NCBI GenBank assembly: GCA_016794765.1
Contig: JAEUJG010000314.1
Span: 1 to 5,024, forward strand
DNA from: Spirochaetaceae bacterium
GTDB lineage: Bacteria; Spirochaetota; Spirochaetia; Treponematales; Rectinemataceae
DNA: 5,024 bases
Reading direction: 5' to 3'
Below are positions 1 to 5,024 of this stretch, in pieces. The number at the start of each line of letters is the position of its first letter. Position 1 is the stretch's first letter. The notes under the pieces are model-generated. The model was given only the letters and a program-made list of their open reading frames with translations, was not told the DNA's origin and did no database searches. A program made the translations under genes and the position numbers.

Positions 1-198
1 GCCGGCCGGCGCGAGCCCGCGGTCCTCCCCTGGGGCGCGGCGGCGGCCTGCGCCGCGCCGCTCGCCCTTTTCGCCTGGTCGGCGGCCGCCTCCCTCCTGA
101 CCGTCGTCCGCGGAGGCTTGGGCAATGGACCCGTGCGGAACGGGACCGGGGGGGCGGCGGGCGGCCCGGCGGGAGAACGAAGGGAGGCCGAGGCATGA
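1..198 (+). CDS. C-terminal fragment of a small membrane protein, possibly ATP synthase subunit I (AtpI)
   Basis: The frame is open from the first base to a TGA at 196-198, giving the last 65 residues of a protein that begins outside the window. Residues about 9-36 are strongly hydrophobic (Ala, Leu, Trp, Phe, Val) and would form one membrane helix. The remainder is a hydrophilic Gly/Ala/Arg-rich tail. The stop overlaps the atpB start in an ATGA arrangement, which suggests translational coupling and argues that the frame is really translated. In many bacteria the gene just before atpB is atpI, a small multi-helix membrane protein that helps assemble the c-ring; position and hydrophobicity fit. 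No AtpI-specific motif can be recognised in this fragment, and GC-rich DNA often leaves frames open by chance, so the AtpI name is inference from context. Confidence 0.5.
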   Translation, partial: AGRREPAVLPWGAAAACAAPLALFAWSAAASLLTVVRGGLGNGPVRNGTGGAAGGPAGERREAEA

Positions 199-938
199 GC
201 GAAGCCGTCCGGGAGACCATGACGGTCAGCGAGCGGATCACCGAATCGATCGCCGTGAAAACGGTGTTCACGATCCACGCCTTCGGCCTCGAGATCGCGA
301 TCTCGGACACGGTGGTCATGACCTGGATCGTGATGGCCATCCTGATCGCGCTGTCGGCGGCCGCGACCCGCCGGATGAAGATGGTGCCGGGGCGGGGCCA
401 GGCGGCCCTGGAGGCCTTCGTGACCTTCGTCTACGACTTCGCGGAGGAGAACATCCACCATCACGGCCGCAAGTACGCCGCCTTCCTCGGCACGGTCTTC
501 CTTTTCCTCGTGACGGCCAACGTGATTCCGGCCTTCACCCCCGACGGCGGCTTCGGCTTCGAGCCCCATTTCACGATCAAGCCCCTGACGCGGGACATCA
601 ACGTGACGGCCGCCTTCGCCGCGGTCACGATCGTCACCGTGCTCGTCTCCAAGATCCGCTACAAGGGCGTCGGCGGCTTCTTCCGGAGCTTCGTCCAGCC
701 CATGCCCTTCATGCTGCCCTTCAACATCATGGAGTACGCGATCCGGCCCACCTCGCTGGCGTTGCGGCTCTTCGGCAACATGCTCGGCGGCTACATCATC
801 ATGCTGCTCGTGGAGGCGGTGATGCCGCTGGTCCTGCCTCCGGTGGTCGGGCTCTATTTCGACTTCTTCGACGGCCTCCTCCAGGCGGTCGTCTTCACCT
901 ATCTTTCGACGGTCTTTATCGCCGAGGCGATAGAGTAG
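195..938 (+). CDS. atpB: F-type ATP synthase subunit a (Fo stator, ion channel)
   Basis: This 247-residue integral membrane protein forms, with the c-ring, the two half-channels that carry ions across the membrane. Hydrophobic stretches lie at about 39-57, 94-113, 137-152, 186-219 and 226-245. The family signature R-L-F-G-N-M is at 191-196; Arg191 corresponds to the essential E. coli Arg210 that faces the c-ring carboxylate. Gln230 in the last helix corresponds to Gln252, and D-I-N-V-T at 134-138 matches the conserved loop before the middle helices. The positions equivalent to E. coli Glu219 and His245 are Tyr200 and Asp223, an unusual pairing. The ATG at 195 is chosen because AGGGAGG (181-187) lies 7 nt upstream and the start overlaps the preceding stop. 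The atpE ribosome site overlaps its TAG stop. Length is within the family range, and identity is secure. Confidence 0.97.
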   Translation: MSEAVRETMTVSERITESIAVKTVFTIHAFGLEIAISDTVVMTWIVMAILIALSAAATRRMKMVPGRGQAALEAFVTFVYDFAEENIHHHGRKYAAFLGTVFLFLVTANVIPAFTPDGGFGFEPHFTIKPLTRDINVTAAFAAVTIVTVLVSKIRYKGVGGFFRSFVQPMPFMLPFNIMEYAIRPTSLALRLFGNMLGGYIIMLLVEAVMPLVLPPVVGLYFDFFDGLLQAVVFTYLSTVFIAEAIE

Positions 939-942
939 GAGG
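937..942 (+). promoter_or_regulatory. Perfect consensus Shine-Dalgarno site of atpE
   Basis: The hexamer AGGAGG starts inside the TAG stop of atpB and ends 4 nt before the atpE ATG. I see no other full-consensus ribosome site in the window; the other genes have weaker GA-rich sites. Subunit c is needed in many copies per enzyme (about 8-17 in known rings), so an unusually strong site here fits. The effect on expression is inferred. Confidence 0.8.
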
Positions 943-946
943 AATC

Positions 947-1171
947 ATGGACGTATCGTCGGCAGCGCTCCTCGGCGCGGGCATCGCGGTTCTCTCGGGC
1001 ATCGGCGCCGGCGTCGGCATCGGCATCGTCTCCGGCAAGACGGTCGAGGCCATCGCGCGCCAGCCCGAGGCCCAGGGAAAGTTCACCGGCATCTTCATCA
1101 TCGGAGCCGCGTTGGCCGAATCCACGGCGATCTACGGCCTCGTGGTGTCCCTCCTTCTCCTGTTCCGGTAG
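947..1171 (+). CDS. atpE: F-type ATP synthase subunit c (rotor ring proteolipid)
   Basis: This 74-residue hairpin protein has two membrane helices (about 5-28 and 48-72) joined by the conserved polar loop A-R-Q-P at 37-40. The first helix holds the glycine repeat needed for tight ring packing (G18, G20, G22, G24, G26). The ion-binding carboxylate is Glu58, in A-E-S-T-A-I-Y at 57-63. Glu58, Ser59, Thr60 and Tyr63 align with Ilyobacter tartaricus Glu65, Ser66, Thr67 and Tyr70, part of the Na+-binding signature. However, Ile25 occupies the place of its Gln32 ligand, so ion specificity is uncertain. The protein is at the short end for the family, ending right after the second helix with L-L-L-L-F-R. 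The start is fixed by the AGGAGG at 937-942. Many copies assemble into the rotor ring beside subunit a. Confidence 0.97.
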   Translation: MDVSSAALLGAGIAVLSGIGAGVGIGIVSGKTVEAIARQPEAQGKFTGIFIIGAALAESTAIYGLVVSLLLLFR

Positions 1172-1220
1172 TCCGGTTCCGGCAGGGATCCGGGTCCCGG
1201 GGACTTAAAGGGAGCGCAGC
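1172..1220 (+). other. atpE-atpF intergenic gap with short GC-rich inverted repeats
   Basis: This 49-nt spacer contains several short complementary blocks: GGGA at 1185-1188 with TCCC at 1195-1198, and GTCC at 1194-1197 with GGAC at 1201-1204. The two overlap and could only form alternately. Stems are just 4 bp and no T-run follows, so this is not a convincing terminator. The end of the gap supplies the atpF ribosome site. A role in transcript stability or in separating atpE from atpF expression is possible but not shown. Confidence 0.3.
1207..1214 (+). promoter_or_regulatory. Shine-Dalgarno site supporting the GTG start of atpF
   Basis: AAAGGGAG ends 6 nt before the GTG at 1221. This spacing, together with the membrane helix beginning immediately after the GTG, fixes the start of atpF. 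No in-frame ATG lies near enough to compete. Confidence 0.7.
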
Positions 1221-1712
1221 GTGCTGAGATTCACGGTCACCTTTTTCATCACCATCGCCAATCTCTTCGTCCTCTACTGGATCCTCCGCAAGGTCCTCTG
1301 GGACCGCGTCGCCTCCTTCCTGGACGAGCGCAGCCGCAAGGTCCGCGGGGAGCTCGAAGACGCCGCCTCCGCCAAGGCCCGCGCCGACGAGCTCAAGGAC
1401 CGCTACGAAGCCCTCTTGGCCAACGCCGAGAACGAGGCCGAATGGGTTGTCAAGGACGCCGAGGACCGCGGACGCGCCGAGTACAGGCGCATCGTCGCCG
1501 AGGCCGAGGCCCAGGCCGACGGCATCCGCCGGCGCGCCGAGGAGCGGGCCTCCTTCGAGCTCCGCCGCGCGCGCGAGGAACTCGCGGGCGAAGTGGCGAG
1601 GCTCGCCGTCGCCGCGGCGGCCCGGATAGCCGGCCGCTCGCTCGGCGGCGCCGACGACGCGGCCGAGGCCGAGGCTTTCATCCGCGCAGCGGAGTCGGGC
1701 CGTGGGCGATAG
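1221..1712 (+). CDS. atpF: F-type ATP synthase subunit b (peripheral stalk)
   Basis: This 163-residue protein has one N-terminal membrane helix (about 4-24) followed by a long charged helix rich in Ala, Glu and Arg (about 28-140). That is the standard shape of subunit b, which dimerises as a coiled coil and ties subunit a to delta and alpha so the head does not turn with the rotor. The region N-L-F-V-L at 14-18 and the K-V-L-W-D-R-V-A-S-F-L-D-E-R segment at 24-37 match the usual membrane-exit and hinge region. The C-terminal part (about 115-158) matches the portion that meets subunit delta. It starts with GTG, and its last codons overlap atpH by 11 nt, pointing to coupled translation. Length is typical (about 155-170). 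Only one b-type gene is seen, so the stalk is probably a homodimer, unless a b' gene lies elsewhere. Confidence 0.95.
   Translation: MLRFTVTFFITIANLFVLYWILRKVLWDRVASFLDERSRKVRGELEDAASAKARADELKDRYEALLANAENEAEWVVKDAEDRGRAEYRRIVAEAEAQADGIRRRAEERASFELRRAREELAGEVARLAVAAAARIAGRSLGGADDAAEAEAFIRAAESGRGR
1691..1694 (+). promoter_or_regulatory. Shine-Dalgarno site of atpH inside atpF
   Basis: GGAG lies within the last codons of atpF, 7 nt before the GTG at 1702. It supports the early GTG start for atpH and the 11-nt gene overlap. The residues right after this start (R-A-W-A-R-A-L-F) match the beginning of the delta family fold, so a later start is unlikely. Confidence 0.55.
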
Positions 1713-2349
1713 CCGCCGGGCCTGGGCGCGCGCCCTTTTCGCCGCCCTGCCCGATCCAATCGATCGGGAGCGCTGCGTCCTCGCGCTCGAGGGCGCGGCG
1801 AGCGCCTTGGCCCACGGCTCGGGCACGGGCGCCGAAGCCTTCTTCGAGGATCCCGTCGTTTCCAAGGAGGCGAAGGCGGAGGCCCTCGCCTCCCTTTTCC
1901 CGCCGCGGGAGGGGGCGCCGCTGGCGGGCTCGCCGCGGGCCGGCTTGCGGCAAGCCGGCGCGCCCGGGGCCGCCTCCGCCTCCGGGCCGGACCAGGCGGC
2001 CGCCGCCTATTCGCGCTTCGCGGCCCTCCTCGTGGAGAAGCGGCGCCTTCCCCTCCTTCCGGCGATCGCCGAGGTCTTCCGCGGCCTTCTCGACCGGGAG
2101 GACCGCGTCGTCCGCGTCACCGTCGTCTCCGCGCGTCCCCTGTCGGACGCCGACCTGGACCGCATCGGCGCCGTCCACGCCGCCGAGGCAGGGGCGCGCC
2201 GCGCGATCGTTTCCTCTTCCGTCGATCCCGCCCTCCTGGGCGGTTTCACGCTGCTGGCCGGCAACGTCCGCAGCGATTGGTCCACCGCCGGCCGCCTCGC
2301 GCGGCTCCGCGGCGAACTCTCACGGCCCCTCGACCAGGGCCGGGCTTAA
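1702..2349 (+). CDS. atpH: F-type ATP synthase subunit delta (OSCP), with an internal insertion
   Basis: Subunit delta caps the alpha/beta head and joins it to the b stalk. The N-terminal helical domain (about 5-66) begins with W-A-R-A-L-F at 8-13, matching the usual Y-A-x-A-L-F. The region F-A-A-L-L-V-E-K-R-R-L at 106-116 matches the conserved F-L-x-x-L-V-x-K-x-R-L. The C-terminal domain carries V-D-P-A-L-L-G-G-F at 174-182 followed by S-x-x-x-R-L-x-R-L, the OSCP signature. At 215 residues it is longer than the usual 175-185. The excess lies at about 67-101, a low-complexity Ala/Gly/Pro stretch between the two conserved parts, whose DNA contains a perfect hairpin at 1939-1959. The GTG start overlaps atpF by 11 nt. 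The TAA stop is 11 nt before atpA. Assignment is secure despite the family's low conservation. Confidence 0.93.
   Translation: MGDSRRAWARALFAALPDPIDRERCVLALEGAASALAHGSGTGAEAFFEDPVVSKEAKAEALASLFPPREGAPLAGSPRAGLRQAGAPGAASASGPDQAAAAYSRFAALLVEKRRLPLLPAIAEVFRGLLDREDRVVRVTVVSARPLSDADLDRIGAVHAAEAGARRAIVSSSVDPALLGGFTLLAGNVRSDWSTAGRLARLRGELSRPLDQGRA
1939..1959. repeat. Perfect 9-bp inverted repeat within atpH
   Basis: GCCGGCTTG at 1939-1947 and its exact reverse complement CAAGCCGGC at 1951-1959 flank a 3-nt loop, CGG. After one mismatch the pairing continues for 3 bp (1935-1937 with 1961-1963). The hairpin codes for part of the A-G-L-R-Q-A-G segment (residues 80-86), within the region where this delta subunit exceeds the family length. 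It may be a small palindromic element inserted in frame, or chance in GC-rich DNA; the A/T-containing part of each arm (CTTG/CAAG) makes pure base-composition bias less likely. Confidence 0.6.
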
Positions 2350-2360
2350 GCGAGGTCAGC

Positions 2361-3872
2361 ATGGAGCGTCAGCCCGACGAAGTTACGAGCATCCTTCTCG
2401 AAAGAATAGCGGCCTTCGAAGACCGCCCGCCGCGCGAGGAGATCGGGACGGTCGTGCAGGCGGGCGACGGGATCGCGAGGGTCTACGGCCTCGACGCCTG
2501 CGTCTACGGCGAACTGCTCGAATTCGAATCCGGGGCCGCCGGCATGGCGATGAACCTCGACGAGGACGACGTGGGCTGCGTCCTCTTCTCGGGGGAGAAC
2601 CTCGTCCACGAGGGAGAGACCGTGAAGCGCACCCGGCGCGTCGCGGAGATCCCGGCGGGACCGGCCCTCTTCGGGCGCATCGTGGACCCGCTCGGCCGCC
2701 CGCTGGACGGGCTCGGCTCGATCGAGGCCGCGAGATCCATGCCGATCGAGCGCGACGCCCCCTCCGTCATCGACCGCAAGAGCGTCGGCACGCCGCTCCA
2801 GACCGGGGTGCTCGCGATAGACGCGATGATTCCCATAGGCCGCGGCCAGCGCGAGCTCATCATCGGCGACCGCCAGACGGGCAAGACCGCCATCGCGATC
2901 GACGCCATCATCAACCAGCGGGGGCAGGACGTCGTCTGCGTCTACGCCGCGGTCGGCCAGAAGGCGAGCACCACGGCGCAAGTCGTCGAGTCCCTGCGCA
3001 AGCACGGCGCCCTCGACTACACGATCGTCGTCGCCGCGACGGCCAAGAGCTCCGCCGCGCTCCAGTACCTTTGCCCCTACGCGGCCAGCGCGGTGGCGGA
3101 GTATTTCATGGACGAGGGACGCGACGTCCTCGTCGTCTACGACGACCTCTCCAAGCACGCCGTCGCCTATCGCGCCCTCTCCCTCCTCCTCCGCAGGCCG
3201 CCGGGACGCGAGGCCTACCCCGGCGACGTCTTCTACCTCCACTCCCGCCTCCTCGAGCGCGCGGCGCGGCTCTCCCCCGAGAAGGGCGGCGGCTCGATCA
3301 CCGCCCTGCCGATCGTCGAGACCCAGGGCGGCGACATCTCCGCCTACATCCCGACCAACGTCATCTCGATCACGGACGGCCAGGTGTTCCTGGACTCCGA
3401 GCTCTTCAACTCGGGCCTCCGCCCCGCCATCGACGTCGGGCTTTCCGTGTCGCGCGTCGGCGGCGCCGCCCAGTCCAAGGCGATCCGGAAGATCGCCGGC
3501 CGCCTCCGCATCGACCTTGCCCAGTACCGGGAGCTCGCGGTCTTCGCGCAATTCGGCTCGGACCTGGACCGCGCCACGCAGGACCGGCTGGCGCACGGCA
3601 GGAGCATCACCGAGCTCCTCAAGCAGCCGCAGTACGCGCCCTTGCCCCTCGGCGTGGAGATCGCCGTCCTCTACGCGGCGGTCAACGGCTACTTCTCCGC
3701 CTTCAAGCTGGAGGAGCTCCGCGCCGCGAGGGAAACCCTCCTCCGCTTCCTCTCCTACAAGAAGCCCGAACTCGTCGGTACGCTCGGCCGGAAGGGCGAG
3801 CTGGACGAGGCCCTGGAAGAGGAGCTCAAGTCCGCGCTCGAGGATTTCCGCGCCGCCAAGAAGGCGGACTGA
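2361..3872 (+). CDS. atpA: F-type ATP synthase subunit alpha (non-catalytic nucleotide-binding subunit)
   Basis: Three alpha subunits alternate with three beta subunits in the F1 head; alpha binds nucleotide without turning it over and completes each catalytic site. The N-terminal beta-barrel spans about 27-95 (V-V-Q-A-G-D-G-I-A-R-V-Y-G-L at 31-44). The Walker A motif G-D-R-Q-T-G-K-T is at 169-176, and the Walker B strand V-L-V-V-Y-D-D at 256-262. The signature P-T-N-V-I-S-I-T-D-G-Q-V-F-L is at 331-344, and the arginine finger Arg365 lies in G-L-S-V-S-R-V-G-G (360-368). The helical C-terminal domain follows from about 380. At 503 residues it is full length (family about 500-515). The ATG at 2361 has GAGG at 2352-2355. 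The frame stays open upstream into atpH, but the family N-terminus (E-V-T-S-I-L, 7-12) supports this start. atpG begins 2 nt after the stop. Confidence 0.98.
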   Translation: MERQPDEVTSILLERIAAFEDRPPREEIGTVVQAGDGIARVYGLDACVYGELLEFESGAAGMAMNLDEDDVGCVLFSGENLVHEGETVKRTRRVAEIPAGPALFGRIVDPLGRPLDGLGSIEAARSMPIERDAPSVIDRKSVGTPLQTGVLAIDAMIPIGRGQRELIIGDRQTGKTAIAIDAIINQRGQDVVCVYAAVGQKASTTAQVVESLRKHGALDYTIVVAATAKSSAALQYLCPYAASAVAEYFMDEGRDVLVVYDDLSKHAVAYRALSLLLRRPPGREAYPGDVFYLHSRLLERAARLSPEKGGGSITALPIVETQGGDISAYIPTNVISITDGQVFLDSELFNSGLRPAIDVGLSVSRVGGAAQSKAIRKIAGRLRIDLAQYRELAVFAQFGSDLDRATQDRLAHGRSITELLKQPQYAPLPLGVEIAVLYAAVNGYFSAFKLEELRAARETLLRFLSYKKPELVGTLGRKGELDEALEEELKSALEDFRAAKKAD

Positions 3873-3874
3873 CC

Positions 3875-4747
3875 ATGGACACGATGCGCGACATACGCCT
3901 GCGGATGCGGAGCGTGCGGCAATCCCTCCAGGTGACGACGGCGATGAAGCTCATCTCCACGTCGAAGCTCCGGAAGGCGCGGCGCCGGCTCGAGGAGACC
4001 CATCCCTATTTCGACGCCGTCCGGCAGACGATGCACGACATCGCCCAGCGCGGCGGCGGCGAGGCGGGGCGCTGGTTCGACGAGCGCGCCGGCAAGGAAA
4101 GCCGGAAGACCGCCGTCCTCGTCATCACCTCCGACCGCGGGCTCGCGGGCGGCTTCAACAACGCGGTCATCCGCTTCGTGGAGCAAAACTGCCCCGAGGG
4201 CTCGATCCTCCTTCCCGTGGGCGGCATCGGCAAGCGCTACTTCATGGAGAAGGACTACGTCCTCCTCGCGGACTACTCGGTCTCGGCCAAGGAGCCTTCC
4301 GTCTACGAGGCGCGCGACATCGCCGCCTTCGCCGCCGAGCTTTTCAAGGCGGGCCGGGTCGACTCCTTCCGCGTCGTATACACGAAAATGCTCTCCGTGG
4401 TCCGGCAGGAGCCGGAGATCATCGACCTTCTCCCCCTCGAGCACGAGAAGCTCGAGCCGGGGCGCCGCTCCCGGAGAGGCGGCGGCGTCACCTACAACTA
4501 CCACCCGGACGAGGAGTCCGTCTTCGACCTTCTCGTGCCCAAATACCTGAAGGGCGTCGTCTACGGCGCCCTGGTCGAGTCCTTCGCGAGCGAGCAGGCG
4601 GCCCGCATGACCGCTATGGACGCGGCCTCCAAGAACGCCAAACAGATGCTGGACCGCCTCCAGCTGCTCTACAACCGGGCCCGCCAGGCCGCGATCACCG
4701 GCGAGGTGTCGGAGATCGTGGCGGGCGCCGCTGCCCTCGGCGGCTGA
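3875..4747 (+). CDS. atpG: F-type ATP synthase subunit gamma (central rotor shaft)
   Basis: Gamma is the asymmetric shaft that turns with the c-ring and drives the conformational changes in the beta subunits. Both the N- and C-terminal helices forming the coiled-coil shaft are clear. The N-terminus M-R-D-I-R-L-R-M-R-S-V at 4-14, with T-A-M-K-L-I at 22-27 and S-K-L-R-K-A at 30-35, matches the family. The central domain has I-T-S-D-R-G-L-A-G-G-F-N at 84-95. The C-terminus has S-E-Q-A-A-R-M-T-A-M-D-A-A (239-251), Y-N-R-A-R-Q-A-A-I-T (266-275) and S-E-I-V-A-G-A (279-285). At 290 residues it is normal length. The start lies 2 nt after the atpA stop, with AAGAAGG (3858-3864) inside the atpA end, so its translation is probably coupled to atpA. 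No large insertion like those in photosynthetic gamma subunits is apparent. Confidence 0.97.
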   Translation: MDTMRDIRLRMRSVRQSLQVTTAMKLISTSKLRKARRRLEETHPYFDAVRQTMHDIAQRGGGEAGRWFDERAGKESRKTAVLVITSDRGLAGGFNNAVIRFVEQNCPEGSILLPVGGIGKRYFMEKDYVLLADYSVSAKEPSVYEARDIAAFAAELFKAGRVDSFRVVYTKMLSVVRQEPEIIDLLPLEHEKLEPGRRSRRGGGVTYNYHPDEESVFDLLVPKYLKGVVYGALVESFASEQAARMTAMDAASKNAKQMLDRLQLLYNRARQAAITGEVSEIVAGAAALGG

Positions 4748-4767
4748 GGGCCGCCTCCCCGCGGCCC
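4748..4767 (+). other. GC-rich hairpin between atpG and atpD
   Basis: GGGCCGC (4748-4754) and GCGGCCC (4761-4767) form a perfect 7-bp, all-G/C stem with a 6-nt loop, starting at the base after the atpG stop. No T-run follows, so it does not look like a classical intrinsic terminator. Possible roles are transcript processing or protection of the downstream atpD message, which must supply three beta subunits for each gamma. Function is inference, and short GC stems arise readily in such DNA. Confidence 0.5.
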
Positions 4768-4795
4768 CCAGGCGCGCGTTGAACGACCGGGATCG

Positions 4796-4803
4796 AAAGG
4801 AAG
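4796..4803 (+). promoter_or_regulatory. Shine-Dalgarno site of atpD
   Basis: AAAGGAAG contains the core AAGGA at 4797-4801, 7 nt before the ATG at 4809. It decides between this ATG and the in-frame GTG at 4803, which would overlap the site itself. Confidence 0.7.
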
Positions 4804-4808
4804 TGCGT

Positions 4809-5024
4809 ATGGAAACCAAGGCAGGAAGCGTCGTCCGGGTCACCGGCCCCATCCTCGATCTCCGCTTCGAAGGCGGCGGCCTCCCTCCCATCCTCAACGC
4901 CGTGGAGATCGAGCGCGCCGACGGCACGCGGCTCCTGGCCGAGGTCCTGCTCCACACCGGCGACGGCACCGCCCGCTGCGTCGCGATGGAGGCGACCGAG
5001 GGCCTCGCCCGCGGCCTCGTCGCG
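4809..5024 (+). CDS. atpD: F-type ATP synthase subunit beta (catalytic), N-terminal part, cut by the window end
   Basis: The first 72 residues of the catalytic beta subunit are present, out of about 460-480 in the family. They cover the N-terminal beta-barrel domain that forms the crown of the F1 head. Visible family motifs are G-S-V-V-R-V-T-G-P-I-L-D-L-R-F at 6-20 (usual G-x-V-x-x-V-x-G-x-V-V-D-V-x-F), L-P-P-I-L-N-A at 25-31, L-L-A-E-V-L-L-H-T-G-D-G at 42-53 and V-A-M-E-A-T-E-G-L-A-R-G at 58-69. The Walker A and catalytic glutamate regions lie beyond the window, so integrity of the active site cannot be judged. It follows atpG after a 61-nt gap, as usual for this operon; atpC (epsilon) would be expected next. 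Confidence 0.95.
   Translation, partial: METKAGSVVRVTGPILDLRFEGGGLPPILNAVEIERADGTRLLAEVLLHTGDGTARCVAMEATEGLARGLVA

Noticed and set aside
125..946. Upstream extension of the atpE frame, as a fusion protein ending in subunit c
   Set aside because: It overlaps atpB in another frame and is Arg/Asp/His-rich shadow sequence. The ATG at 947 with AGGAGG gives a normal subunit c.
1185..1204. Intrinsic terminator between atpE and atpF
   Set aside because: Stems are only 4 bp, overlap one another and have no following T-run, and atpF must be transcribed with the rest of the operon.
2277..2360. An earlier start for atpA inside the end of atpH
   Set aside because: The added residues are basic, Pro-rich shadow sequence of the delta C-terminus. 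The ATG at 2361 has a ribosome site and gives the family-typical N-terminus.
2346..3596. A 416-codon antisense open frame opposite atpA
   Set aside because: It lies wholly opposite the strongly conserved alpha gene, has an Asp/Val/Gly/Ala/Arg-biased composition typical of antisense shadows, and shows no recognisable motif.
1442..4747. A single 1101-codon open frame ending with the gamma subunit
   Set aside because: Only the part from 3875 is coding (atpG). The upstream portion is the out-of-frame shadow of atpF, atpH and atpA, very rich in Arg, Pro and Ser, and open because stops are rare at this GC content.
3755..4969. A 404-codon antisense open frame opposite atpG and the start of atpD
   Set aside because: It mirrors the codons of conserved atpG and atpD and shows no domain or independent ribosome site that I can support.

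Overview
The window is most of a bacterial F-type (FoF1) ATP synthase operon on the + strand. The order is atpB, atpE, atpF, atpH, atpA, atpG, atpD (subunits a, c, b, delta, alpha, gamma, beta). A membrane-protein tail, possibly AtpI, precedes atpB. The window cuts the first and last genes: only the last 65 codons of the upstream gene and the first 72 codons of atpD are present. This Fo-then-F1 order is the common arrangement in many bacterial phyla, so it does not name the host.

The DNA is very GC-rich (estimated by eye at about 70%), with a strong G/C preference at third codon positions. As a result many non-coding frames are open for hundreds of codons. One shadow frame runs from 1442 to 4747, and a 416-codon antisense frame lies opposite atpA. 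The real genes are identified by conserved family motifs. The protein sequences do not let me place the organism beyond a high-GC bacterium.

Layout: 1-198 tail of a hydrophobic protein, with its stop overlapping the atpB start (ATGA). 195-938 atpB. 947-1171 atpE, with a perfect consensus Shine-Dalgarno overlapping the atpB stop. A 49-nt gap. 1221-1712 atpF (GTG start). 1702-2349 atpH (GTG start, overlapping atpF by 11 nt). 2361-3872 atpA. 3875-4747 atpG, 2 nt after atpA. A 61-nt gap starting with a GC-rich hairpin. 4809-5024 (cut) atpD. The short spacings and overlaps indicate one transcript with translational coupling. No promoter or clear terminator is visible, and no intergenic stretch exceeds 61 nt.

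Together the products build one rotary enzyme. Subunit a and the c-ring form the ion path and rotor in the membrane, b and delta form the peripheral stalk, gamma is the central shaft, and alpha and beta form the catalytic head. The system is well known, but several details merit attention. Subunit delta has an extra Ala/Gly/Pro-rich insertion whose DNA contains a perfect 9-bp inverted repeat. Subunit c carries E-S-T-x-x-Y, part of the Na+-binding signature, but has Ile where Na+-binding rings have Gln. Subunit a has Tyr/Asp where E. coli has the Glu219/His245 pair. A stable hairpin separates atpG from atpD. I found no evidence of a new biological system here.
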